In this document: positions 49,387 to 56,247 of the stretch, piece after piece
Layout: each line of letters begins with the position of its first letter
Numbering within the stretch: position 1 is the first letter of the stretch
Origin: Gammaproteobacteria bacterium
Lineage (GTDB): Bacteria; Pseudomonadota; Gammaproteobacteria; Nitrococcales; Nitrococcaceae
Length of the DNA: 56,247 bases
Direction of reading: 5' to 3'
Assembly: GCA_030433275.1 (NCBI GenBank)
Contig: JAUILK010000022.1
Span: 1 to 56,247, forward strand
Translations under genes and position numbers: made by a program
The notes under the pieces: generated by a model
What the model was told of the DNA's origin: nothing
Databases searched by the model: none
Seen by the model: only the letters and a program-made list of their open reading frames with translations

Positions 49387-49863
49387 ATGGATCAGCAAGA
49401 CCGACGCCCGTTTTGGGAGCGCAAGCGGCTTGGGCAGATGAACCGTGACGAGTGGGAGGCGCTCTGTGATGGATGCGGGCGGTGCTGCCTTCACAAGCTG
49501 GAGGATGAAGATAGCGGCCGCATTTATTACACCAAAGTCGCTTGTCGGCTACTCGATACACATAGCTGCCGCTGTAGCCACTACCAGGATCGCCAACAGC
49601 ACGTGACCGACTGTTTGACCTTGACGTCACGGCGCATCCGCCAATTCAAGTGGCTGCCAAGTAGTTGCGCCTATCGGCGATTGGCCGAAGGACGCGGCCT
49701 GGCTTGGTGGCACCCCCTGGTCTCCGGCGACCCCGAGACCGTGCATCGGGCCGGAATTTCCGTCCGGGCGCGAGCGGTGCCGGAATCAAGTGTCGATTTA
49801 GCCGAGCTCGAGAGCTATCTGGCCTTAGACGCGGAGCTGGGTGCGGACAGCGCCGATGACTGA
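49387..49863 (+). CDS. YcgN/UPF0260 family cysteine cluster protein
   Basis: A 158-residue protein with the family pattern [18 protein letters not shown] near residues 28-45, followed by [15 protein letters not shown] and CLTL, which give about eight cysteines placed to bind zinc or an Fe-S cluster. Function is unknown. A TTG five codons upstream is in frame, but the ATG at 49387 is the more likely start. It is followed by fabA after an 86-base gap. Confidence 0.88.
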   Translation: MDQQDRRPFWERKRLGQMNRDEWEALCDGCGRCCLHKLEDEDSGRIYYTKVACRLLDTHSCRCSHYQDRQQHVTDCLTLTSRRIRQFKWLPSSCAYRRLAEGRGLAWWHPLVSGDPETVHRAGISVRARAVPESSVDLAELESYLALDAELGADSADD

Positions 49864-49949
49864 GCCGCGGCGAACTGGGCAGACGCGGCATGAGAGTTTA
49901 GAAGGAACAACTTCAGTAGGAGAGCGTGCGCGAGGGCGCCAGCGGGCAC

Positions 49950-50471
49950 ATGACAGGCAAACCGAACTACACTTATCAAGAATTATTGGATTGCGGTTAC
50001 GGGAAACTCTTCGGACGCGGGAACCCCCAGCTTCCAATCCCTAATATGCTCATGTTCGACCGGATCACTACCATTGATTCAGTGGGTGGGCATTTCGAAA
50101 AAGGCTACGCCGAAGCGGAACTCGATGTCCATCCGGGGTTGTGGTTTTTCGAATGCCACTTCCCGGGTGACCCGGTGATGCCCGGTTGCCTGGGACTCGA
50201 TGCGCTGTGGCAACTATTAGGGTTTCATCTGGGCTGGCTCGGCGGAACCGGAAAGGGCCGAGCCCTTGGTTGCGGCGAGGTCAAATTCATGGGGCAGATT
50301 CTGCCGCAAAACGTTCTTGTGAGGTATTGTCTTGACATAAAGCGAGTCATCGCTCGCAGTCAACTGACCATCGGACTCGCCGACGGACGTGTTATCGCCG
50401 ATGATCAGACCATATACCGAGCAACGGAACTGAAGGTGGGGCTTTTCCATGACCCTACCAAAGCCATGTAG
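49950..50471 (+). CDS. fabA: 3-hydroxydecanoyl-ACP dehydratase/isomerase FabA
   Basis: A 173-residue hot-dog enzyme that dehydrates 3-hydroxydecanoyl-ACP and isomerises trans-2 to cis-3-decenoyl-ACP, the branch point for unsaturated fatty acids. His70 ([14 protein letters not shown]) and Asp84 ([10 protein letters not shown]) occupy exactly the E. coli catalytic positions. The start [13 protein letters not shown] fits the family. Paired with fabB downstream, as in most gammaproteobacteria. Confidence 0.96.
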   Translation: MTGKPNYTYQELLDCGYGKLFGRGNPQLPIPNMLMFDRITTIDSVGGHFEKGYAEAELDVHPGLWFFECHFPGDPVMPGCLGLDALWQLLGFHLGWLGGTGKGRALGCGEVKFMGQILPQNVLVRYCLDIKRVIARSQLTIGLADGRVIADDQTIYRATELKVGLFHDPTKAM

Positions 50472-50519
50472 TTGGGTTCAATCACCTAACAGACCTATTA
50501 CAGAGCGAGGGTTGTTATC

Positions 50520-51737
50520 GTGCGTCGAGTGGTAATCACCGGTATCGGTATCGTCTCCTGTCTTGGCAATGACAAGGAGACCGTCACGGAGTCGCTGCGT
50601 AACGGTCGCTCCGGAATTCGGTATCGGGAGGATTACGCGGAGCTGGGATTGCGCAGCCGCGTGGCGGGTGTTGTCGAATTGGATACGAGTGAACTCATTC
50701 CTCGTAAGGCCCGGCGTTTCATGGCGGCTGGCGGCGAATATGCCTACATCGCGATGGAGCGCGCCATCGCCGATGCGGCGCTGGATGACACGCAAGTTTC
50801 TCATCCCCGTACGGGCTTGATTGCCGGCTCAGGCGTCGGCTCGACTTCTAGCCTTGTCGAAGCCACCGACACAGTGCGCTCGCGCGGCGTGCGCAAGATC
50901 GGCGCGTTTGCTGTGCCCAAGGTAATGAGCAGCACGGTCTCTGCTCTATTGGCCACGCCGTTTCGGATCCGAGGACTGAATTATTCGATCACTTCCGCGT
51001 GCGCAACCAGCGCGCACTGCATCGGCAACGCGATGGAACAAATCCAGGTGGGGCGCCAGGATATTATCTTCGCCGGTGGCGCCGATGAAGAGCATTGGTC
51101 GATGACCATGCTGTTCGATGCGATGGGGGCCTTGTCGATGAAATTTAACGACACCCCCGCAAAAGCCTCACGCCCCTATGACGCAGCTCGCGATGGCTTT
51201 GTCATCGCGGGTGGCGCCGGGATTTTGGTACTCGAAGAGCTCGAACACGCGATAACGCGGGGCGCACGTATCTATGCGGAACTGGTGGGTTATGGAGCAA
51301 CCTCGGATGGCTACGATATGGTGGCGCCTTCTGGCGAAGGCGCGGTGCGCTGTATGCGTGAGGCAGTATCGAACATCGACTGTCCGGTCGACTATATCAA
51401 TGCCCACGGGACCAGCACTCCCGCAGGCGATATCACCGAACTAAAAGCCATCGCCGAGGTTTTTGCCGAGCGCATGCCACCGGTGAGTTCGACCAAGTCG
51501 TTGACAGGCCATTCGCTGGGCGCAGCCGGGGTCCAGGAGGCGATTTATTCACTGCTTATGCTTGAGCACGACTTTATCGCGGCATCAGCCAATATCGAGG
51601 AACTCGACCCCGAAGCCCGGGAGATGCCGATCGTGCGGGAACGCCAAGATGTAGCCGGTTTGCATACCGTGATGTCCAATAGCTTCGGCTTCGGCGGGAC
51701 CAACGCTAGCTTGGTTTTCCAGCGCTTCACGGGATAG
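50520..51737 (+). CDS. fabB: 3-oxoacyl-ACP synthase I FabB
   Basis: A 405-residue condensing enzyme that elongates cis-3-decenoyl-ACP. Catalytic residues: Cys161 in [14 protein letters not shown], His in [11 protein letters not shown], and Lys/His in [15 protein letters not shown]; the FabB-type [12 protein letters not shown] ends the protein. Likely GTG start at 50520, 48 bases after fabA, so the two genes probably form an operon. Confidence 0.96.
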   Translation: MRRVVITGIGIVSCLGNDKETVTESLRNGRSGIRYREDYAELGLRSRVAGVVELDTSELIPRKARRFMAAGGEYAYIAMERAIADAALDDTQVSHPRTGLIAGSGVGSTSSLVEATDTVRSRGVRKIGAFAVPKVMSSTVSALLATPFRIRGLNYSITSACATSAHCIGNAMEQIQVGRQDIIFAGGADEEHWSMTMLFDAMGALSMKFNDTPAKASRPYDAARDGFVIAGGAGILVLEELEHAITRGARIYAELVGYGATSDGYDMVAPSGEGAVRCMREAVSNIDCPVDYINAHGTSTPAGDITELKAIAEVFAERMPPVSSTKSLTGHSLGAAGVQEAIYSLLMLEHDFIAASANIEELDPEAREMPIVRERQDVAGLHTVMSNSFGFGGTNASLVFQRFTG

Positions 51738-51748
51738 CACAAAATGCA

Positions 51749-52582
51749 TCAACGCAATATCCACGGGCCTTTCTTTGAATCGGACCCCTGCTCCGATTGT
51801 TCAGTCTGCTGTTTGATCCGCTCGAGTGAGGCAACCCAAGGGTCGTCAGAAAACAGCTTGTACTTGATTCGGCGCAGCACCGGCCCCTCGGGCCTCGTCT
51901 GACAGATATCGCAGCTAGAGTCCGGGCCCAAGCCCTCGATTGCGGCCGCTATCGTGGAGATCTCATTCGCTCGGGCCGTACATGCTGCACAGACCGTTCG
52001 GTCGCCGCACGCCTGCCCATCGCCTTTGGCATGGACCCAAATCGTAGCCGTTGCGCCAGTCCAAAGCTCATCGGTCGAGCGGAGCTTGCCCAATGAAGCG
52101 GCGCACACTTCACAATGTCCTTGTGCCGGCATCGCGACCTCGAATGGCACCTCCATTAAATGCTCGCCATCAGCCGTAACGGCTTCAATTACCCAGCCGA
52201 GCCAGTCCTTGGCATCATCGGCCTGCGCATTGATGATCTGTCTTGCCGTTTCGATCGCAATGCGGCGAACGGCAGTCATATCAGAGAAATGCACCACCCC
52301 TCCGCTCTCATCGGAGCGCCGCCGTTCCGCCGATTCGTCAATAACTGCTTTGGCATGCCAGAACACCCGCATACCAGGTGCCCCCGCAATGCACACGTCA
52401 CAGATCGGATCACGCTCGTGCTCAACCCCTCCCTCCTCCTCGGCGCAAAGCTCACACTGCAACCGATAGCAGCAATCACCAGCGAAGTCGTGCACCCAGC
52501 AACGCTCGCAGTTCTCATATTCGTCGGGGGTGATTTCGACACCGCAGCTGCCGCATCTCATGGTCATTGTCTGATCGATCAT
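51749..52582 (-). CDS. Cysteine-rich zinc-ribbon protein with DUF6894-like middle region
   Basis: A 277-residue soluble protein of unknown function. The first 65 residues contain CGSCGVE, CERCW, HDFAGDCC, CELCAEEE and CDVCIAG: ten or so Cys/His placed like a double zinc ribbon or RING-type fold. Residues 100-150 (AVRRIAIETARQIINAQ to GEHLMEVPFEVAM) resemble DUF6894. More Cys pairs follow: CEVC, CGDRTVCAAC and CDIC. The ATG at 52582 is preceded by GGAGG. It is downstream of the inactive DnaQ-like gene, on the same strand, with a 147-base gap. Confidence 0.68.
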   Translation of the reverse strand: MIDQTMTMRCGSCGVEITPDEYENCERCWVHDFAGDCCYRLQCELCAEEEGGVEHERDPICDVCIAGAPGMRVFWHAKAVIDESAERRRSDESGGVVHFSDMTAVRRIAIETARQIINAQADDAKDWLGWVIEAVTADGEHLMEVPFEVAMPAQGHCEVCAASLGKLRSTDELWTGATATIWVHAKGDGQACGDRTVCAACTARANEISTIAAAIEGLGPDSSCDICQTRPEGPVLRRIKYKLFSDDPWVASLERIKQQTEQSEQGSDSKKGPWILR

Positions 52583-52729
52583 TCCAACCTCCAAGCCGGT
52601 GGAATTACTCTTCGCGTCGCTTCCGCTAAGCGTGTCTCTGCTTTAGGGGTGGCGTAATACCGCCGCCGGAGGCGCCAAGAGGTCTCCATGTAACCGGGAT
52701 TTCGTGCGGTTACTACGCCCCAAACGCGC

Positions 52730-53311
52730 TCAGGAATGCTTCGCCTGCCACTCGTGGTACTCGGGCAACATCGATTGCCACAAATTGCCGGCAAATCGGG
52801 CCACCGCCAGTGAGCCGCCAGCCCGCTGAGGCGCGGCAAGAACATAGCGTTTGCAAAATCCTTCGATGCTGGTGTCATCCTGCCCCATCACCTGGCCGAC
52901 CTGCGATAACACATTGAGCTCGCATACCTGATCCAGGCGATACTCCCCTGACCATCCAGCAGGTTTAAGCTGTTCCACGACCTTTGCCATTTCCCGCTCG
53001 ATAGCCGAAACCCGGGCGGCATCGAGCACGAGCACCGGCCGATCACGGATGACGCAGATCAAACCATAGGCGATATCACCAAATCGGGGCTTATCGGCCA
53101 AAGCCTCGGTGGATAGGCCTTTGGCCTGCAGCGCCGCGATATCCAAATCCCGCCCCGGATTGGCATAGCTATGGAAAGAACGCCCGGTTGGATGGTCATC
53201 ATGCATCTCAACGCAACCGATCTCAACGACCCGGCTCGTAGCAGGATCCTCTCCCACAACGACCGCTTCAAGCGCCAAATAAGTGTTCATATTGTCATGG
53301 TCGTGACTCAT
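52730..53311 (-). CDS. DnaQ-like (DEDDh exonuclease fold) protein lacking catalytic residues
   Basis: A 193-residue protein that aligns with DNA polymerase III epsilon along its length: VVEIGCVEMHDDHPTGRSFH, NPGRDLDIAALQAKGLSTE and ALADKPRFGDIAYGL parallel epsilon closely. Yet LDTET is LEAVV here, the second acidic motif (HNAAFD) is LDAARV, and the HGALLDA motif is AGGSLAVA, so all five DEDDh residues are gone. An exonuclease function is excluded; a binding or regulatory role is possible. The start is firm: AAGGAGG five bases before the ATG. It probably shares a transcript with the Cys-rich gene. Confidence 0.72.
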   Translation of the reverse strand: MSHDHDNMNTYLALEAVVVGEDPATSRVVEIGCVEMHDDHPTGRSFHSYANPGRDLDIAALQAKGLSTEALADKPRFGDIAYGLICVIRDRPVLVLDAARVSAIEREMAKVVEQLKPAGWSGEYRLDQVCELNVLSQVGQVMGQDDTSIEGFCKRYVLAAPQRAGGSLAVARFAGNLWQSMLPEYHEWQAKHS

Positions 53312-53787
53312 CTCGCCTCCTTCGCTTTCGAAAGTTCACTCCGAGGTAATCGCCCTGTGTTGCAGTGCCTATCCAATAGGGCGCCGGGTCAGGTGATTTA
53401 GTTGCCCACAGCAAGACCCGAACAGGTCCGCCACCCTGCAGCATACGACCGCCGCGGGATACCGTATTTATCGACACGGCTGCATAGGGTACACCCTTAC
53501 CGAATCGACCGGGCTATCAATCTCGGATGTTTGGATACTCCGGACCGCATCACCTAGTTTTAATCTTGTCCATCATTCACCACCCTCTCCGATCGTCATC
53601 CTGGCCTGACACCGCTCTACCGAACACTTGCCGAAAAGCTATTACCGGTACGCTTACCTAGGCTTTTTCAATACACACAGGCGTGCAACGCGCGACTGAT
53701 GTCTCGAAAACCCATGCGATCAGGGATGCGCAACGCTATAGGGGAGAACAGGCTGTTTCAGTAACTACCAGACCGATCTTGAGAAGA
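53312..53787. other. Intergenic region between the DnaQ-like gene and tRNA-Leu
   Basis: About 475 bases without a recognisable gene. It presumably holds the promoter of the DnaQ-like gene. I see no clear hairpin or repeat, and the short open frames lack ribosome sites. Confidence 0.4.
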
Positions 53788-53872
53788 TGGTACCCGGACC
53801 GGGACTCGAACCCGGACGCCTTTCGGCCAGAGATTTTAAGTCTCTTGCGTCTACCGATTCCGCCATCCGGGC
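53788..53872 (-). tRNA. tRNA-Leu (anticodon UAA)
   Basis: The minus strand reads GCCCGGATGGCGGAATCGGT at the 5' end. The anticodon loop CTTAAAA (anticodon at 53836-53838) is closed by AGAGA/TCTCT; a long variable arm (GGCCGAAAGGCG) is followed by GGTTCGAGTCCC and the 3' end TCCGGGTACCA. The encoded CCA is present. The first acceptor pair is a G-U wobble. The class II variable arm and UAA anticodon identify leucine. Confidence 0.96.
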
Positions 53873-54392
53873 TTTTTACGCTTCAGACAGTCAAAGCTTT
53901 ATCGGTCCGGGAGCTCTAGCTCTACCGACAAGCCTACTCTGATACAATGTAGGCGGTATTCTACCCTCGCCTCTGCTAAGAGTTAAAATGCTTTTACTCC
54001 CAATGAATGCCGTTTCGGCGTAGATCGGTACAGTTAGCCTTGCACCTATTTAGACCCCATTGTTTGTTTAGGGTCTCCTCCCACGGTCACCACTTCGTTA
54101 CGGAGCCCGAGCAACACGCAGACAACGTAGGTACAAAAATCAATTATTTTATAATAAATTAAATTAATGGCTAAAGTCAGTGTTTGCGGCGTTTGCCCTC
54201 TGGACGCTTAACCTGACTAAACAGGACGCGAGATGCGCTCTAGAAGGTCGGCAAGCCTGGATAAAACAGAACCAAAAACAAGCAAGTGGCCGCCTCGCTC
54301 CACCCAGGATAGAGTACGCGACCTCGACGTGACCCACATTCAGCAGTCGACACGCCTCAGCCATCGAGTCCACCAACAAAAGGTTATAATTC
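53873..54392. other. Intergenic region after tRNA-Leu
   Basis: About 520 bases with no convincing gene. It includes a very AT-rich patch near 54140-54170 and presumably the tRNA promoter, which I could not place. A TATAAT at 54385-54390 lies directly before the next start codon and is too close to serve as its -10 unless transcription starts inside the gene. Confidence 0.4.
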
Positions 54393-54713
54393 ATGAATTT
54401 GTTCGAGACGCTCGCCGCCGATCCGCGCGTGCCCCGTTGGCTGATGAGGGGGGGGTTGATCGGCGCTGCCATCGGATTCTATCCCCTTATGTTTGCCGCC
54501 TTCGGCGCCCGCGGCCTGTTTTTGGCCGGGATCCCCTTTGCCATCGGATACGGCGTGGCTGTATTCGGCTTCATCAGCTTGGCCGCCGATGGCCTTTGGG
54601 GCGGCAAGGGCGTTCGCGAAGGCCTTTTCTATGGTCTGCTCGCCGCAATCGTCGGATTGATTCCAATCGCCAATGTTTTGATTCCGATCCAATTGGACCG
54701 TCGAGGGCAATAA
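54393..54713 (+). CDS. Small hypothetical membrane protein
   Basis: A 106-residue protein with three hydrophobic segments (LIGAAIGFYPLMFAAFG, LAGIPFAIGYGVAVFGFISL and LLAAIVGLIPIANVLIPI), a short polar N-terminus (MNLFETLAADPRVPRWLMRG) and Gly-rich loops. AAAAGG nine bases before the ATG is a possible ribosome site. No domain is recognised. Confidence 0.68.
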   Translation: MNLFETLAADPRVPRWLMRGGLIGAAIGFYPLMFAAFGARGLFLAGIPFAIGYGVAVFGFISLAADGLWGGKGVREGLFYGLLAAIVGLIPIANVLIPIQLDRRGQ

Positions 54714-54862
54714 CGCTCAGCTTCCTGAACCAGCTTCGCTTCGGGAAGATAGAAAACGCCAAGCAACAAGCGAGTTTGGCCCAAGTTCTAACCCAGTAGG
54801 GAATTTCTTCGCTATGAAGATAGCGCTAGACTCTGATCGATGGCCGTAGGGAGAAACGTTCT

Positions 54863-55498
54863 GTGTCTCAGCGCCTGTGGGGCCTTCTGATTGCCATTCT
54901 GATACTGCTCGGCGGGGCTGCGGTGGCTGGAAACAGCAACAACACAGCCCCAGCGGCTGGCAAACTTGCTACGGCCACTTTCGCCGGCGGTTGCTTCTGG
55001 TGCATGGAGCCGCCATTCGACGAGCTCGACGGGGTGCAATCCACCACGTCCGGATATACGGGTGGAAATCGAGCGAACCCAACTTACGAACAGGTTTCCG
55101 CCGGTGGCACGGGGCACGTCGAGGCTGTTCGTGTCGTCTATGATCCTACCAAACTCAGCTACGAGCAGCTGCTGAACGTCTATTGGCACAATATCGACCC
55201 TTTGGATGCCAGTGGTGCTTTTTGCGACCGCGGCAACCAATACCACAGCGTGATCTTCTACCATACGGTAGAGCAAAAGCATCTGGCGAAGGCGTCAAAA
55301 AAACAACTAGCCGCAAGCGGCCGATTCGAAAAACCCATCGTCACCCAAATCGTGGCGGCTGGAACATTCTATCCGGCCGAGACGTACCATCAGAACTACT
55401 ATCAAAAAAACCCGATTCGCTACAAAACCTATCGTTTTCTCTGCGGCCGCGACAAACGACTGCAAATCTTATGGGGCGATCAAGCCGGAACCGGGTAA
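54863..55498 (+). CDS. msrA: Peptide-methionine (S)-S-oxide reductase MsrA, probably periplasmic
   Basis: A 211-residue MsrA. An N-terminal hydrophobic signal (LWGLLIAILILLGGAAVAG) is followed by the catalytic motif GGCFWCMEPPF (Cys44), SGYTGG, GTGHVEAVRVVYDP, GNQYHSVIFYH and the conserved AETYHQNYYQKNP. It reduces methionine-S-sulfoxide in oxidised proteins. The signal sequence implies export, unlike the usual cytoplasmic enzyme. The likely start is GTG at 54863. Confidence 0.93.
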   Translation: MSQRLWGLLIAILILLGGAAVAGNSNNTAPAAGKLATATFAGGCFWCMEPPFDELDGVQSTTSGYTGGNRANPTYEQVSAGGTGHVEAVRVVYDPTKLSYEQLLNVYWHNIDPLDASGAFCDRGNQYHSVIFYHTVEQKHLAKASKKQLAASGRFEKPIVTQIVAAGTFYPAETYHQNYYQKNPIRYKTYRFLCGRDKRLQILWGDQAGTG

Positions 55499-55848
55499 GC
55501 ACGGCAATTTGTGGGTGAGAAAGCAACCACTGCCCTCCATTTACCCGAACGCAGACTTGCCAGATCGCAGCGTTCCCCTGATGAGGGCATAGTGAGGCGA
55601 GTCTACGGGCTCGAACCAACACCGGCGCTCAATGCGCCGCTCGGTCAACGGGTGGGTTCGAAACCATGCAAACTTAGGCAGCCAGCTCAATGGCTCACTT
55701 CGTGGGCGAATACCCCGGCGACCTCCTGTGAGGAGAGGGTATGCAGCGCAGCTTAGGTAACTACACCGCAGAGGTATGACAAGTACCGACGACGAAGGCA
55801 TTGACGGCAACGCTCGACACGTATGGGTGTTCGACTCCGGGTGGGGCG
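55499..55848. other. Intergenic region between msrA and alkB
   Basis: About 350 bases without a recognised gene. Open frames on both strands here have no family resemblance, no ribosome site and unlike composition. GGGTGGGG at the end serves as ribosome site for alkB. Confidence 0.4.
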
Positions 55849-56247
55849 ATGAATGACTTACTAGATGACACGCGCGATTCAACAGCCTACCTCGAACCGA
55901 TAGCCGAAGGGGCAACGCTTCTCCGAGGCTTTGCGGCCCCTGTGGCTGCCACACTGCTGGCGGCGATTGAATCGATCGTCGCAGCGACTCCGTTTCGCCA
56001 CATGGTGACCCCCGGTGGGCGGCGGATGTCCGTGGCGATGACCAACTGCGGCTCGGGCGGCTGGGTTACGGATCGCTACGGCTATCGCTACACTGCGGCC
56101 GATCCGCTGACGCAACGCCCATGGCCGAAGCTGCCCGCTGTGTTTTTCAGCCTGGCCGCGCGCGCCGCGGCCACCGTCGGATTTGCCGGTTTTGCGCCTG
56201 ATGCGTGCCTGATCAATCGCTACCAGCCTGGAGCCCGGCTGACGCTG
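55849..56247 (+). CDS. alkB: AlkB-type 2-oxoglutarate-dependent DNA repair dioxygenase, 3' end beyond window
   Basis: The first 133 residues of AlkB: GATLLRGFAAP, ATPFRHMVTPGGRRMSVAMT, NCGSGGWVTDRYGYRY, ADPLTQRPWPKLP and FAPDACLINRYQPGARLTL. This last block ends right before the iron-binding HxD motif, which must lie just outside the window. The enzyme reverses 1-methyladenine and 3-methylcytosine lesions. ATG at 55849 is preceded by GGGTGGGG. No stop codon occurs before the window ends. Confidence 0.92.
   Translation, partial: MNDLLDDTRDSTAYLEPIAEGATLLRGFAAPVAATLLAAIESIVAATPFRHMVTPGGRRMSVAMTNCGSGGWVTDRYGYRYTAADPLTQRPWPKLPAVFFSLAARAAATVGFAGFAPDACLINRYQPGARLTL

Noticed and set aside
54164-54472. 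102-codon minus-strand frame before the small membrane protein
   Set aside because: No ribosome site or family resemblance, and it overlaps the better supported plus-strand gene.
55541-55954. 137-codon minus-strand frame overlapping the alkB start
   Set aside because: Composition is atypical and it runs antisense into alkB, which matches its family closely.

Overview
The window looks like chromosomal DNA of a high-GC, salt-adapted gammaproteobacterium, possibly of the Ectothiorhodospiraceae/Chromatiales type. The evidence is the fabA-fabB unsaturated fatty acid pair, RF3, a betaine-type BCCT carrier, NhaA, and sets of genes for copper tolerance and anaerobic acetate/PHA metabolism. No taxonomic marker is present beyond one tRNA, so this is inference.

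Region 1 (2-6372) is a transport block: the end of a BCCT carrier, an isoprenylcysteine-methyltransferase-like membrane protein, a CDF cation transporter that lacks both canonical zinc-site aspartates, a DMT exporter, NhaA and an AI-2E/PerM-type protein. Region 2 (6373-10680) is a copper module: CopZ, CopA, a SHOCT-domain membrane protein and a Met-rich small protein, preceded by a DUF433 remnant. Region 3 (10824-29131) runs entirely on the minus strand and is an acetyl-phosphate/PHA island. One unit is DUF2933-ackA-pta-phaC-thiolase-Zn alcohol dehydrogenase-SDR. The other is fabI-(MaoC/PhaJ::Pta)-(AckA::P-type H+-ATPase fusion)-broken PhaC-like gene. Between them lie a second copper-type P1B-ATPase and a DUF3141 protein. 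Each unit is headed by an FNR/ANR-like palindrome (18310-18323, one mismatch; 29118-29131, perfect) with a -10-like element at class II spacing, so I infer induction under low oxygen.

Region 4 (29489-35505) is a translationally coupled cusCBA-type Cu/Ag efflux operon with visibly lower GC and no adjacent regulator, suggesting transfer. Region 5 (35595-38300) is a graveyard: a multiply damaged IS66 element, IS3 and IS5 fragments, and a decayed DUF1778/GNAT toxin-antitoxin pair containing two perfect palindromes.

Region 6 (38967-56247) is mostly housekeeping: oligopeptidase B, a PilZ-DUF1631-GGDEF-EAL c-di-GMP protein, MobB, nicotinamidase, RF3, a YcgN-like protein, FabA, FabB, a Cys-rich protein beside a DnaQ-like protein that has lost all catalytic residues, tRNA-Leu(UAA), a periplasmic MsrA and the start of AlkB.

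The strongest candidate for something undescribed is the 1218-residue acetate kinase::P-type H+-ATPase fusion. It would place ATP made from acetyl phosphate next to an ATP-driven ion pump, in an operon with its own Pta and an FNR-like promoter.
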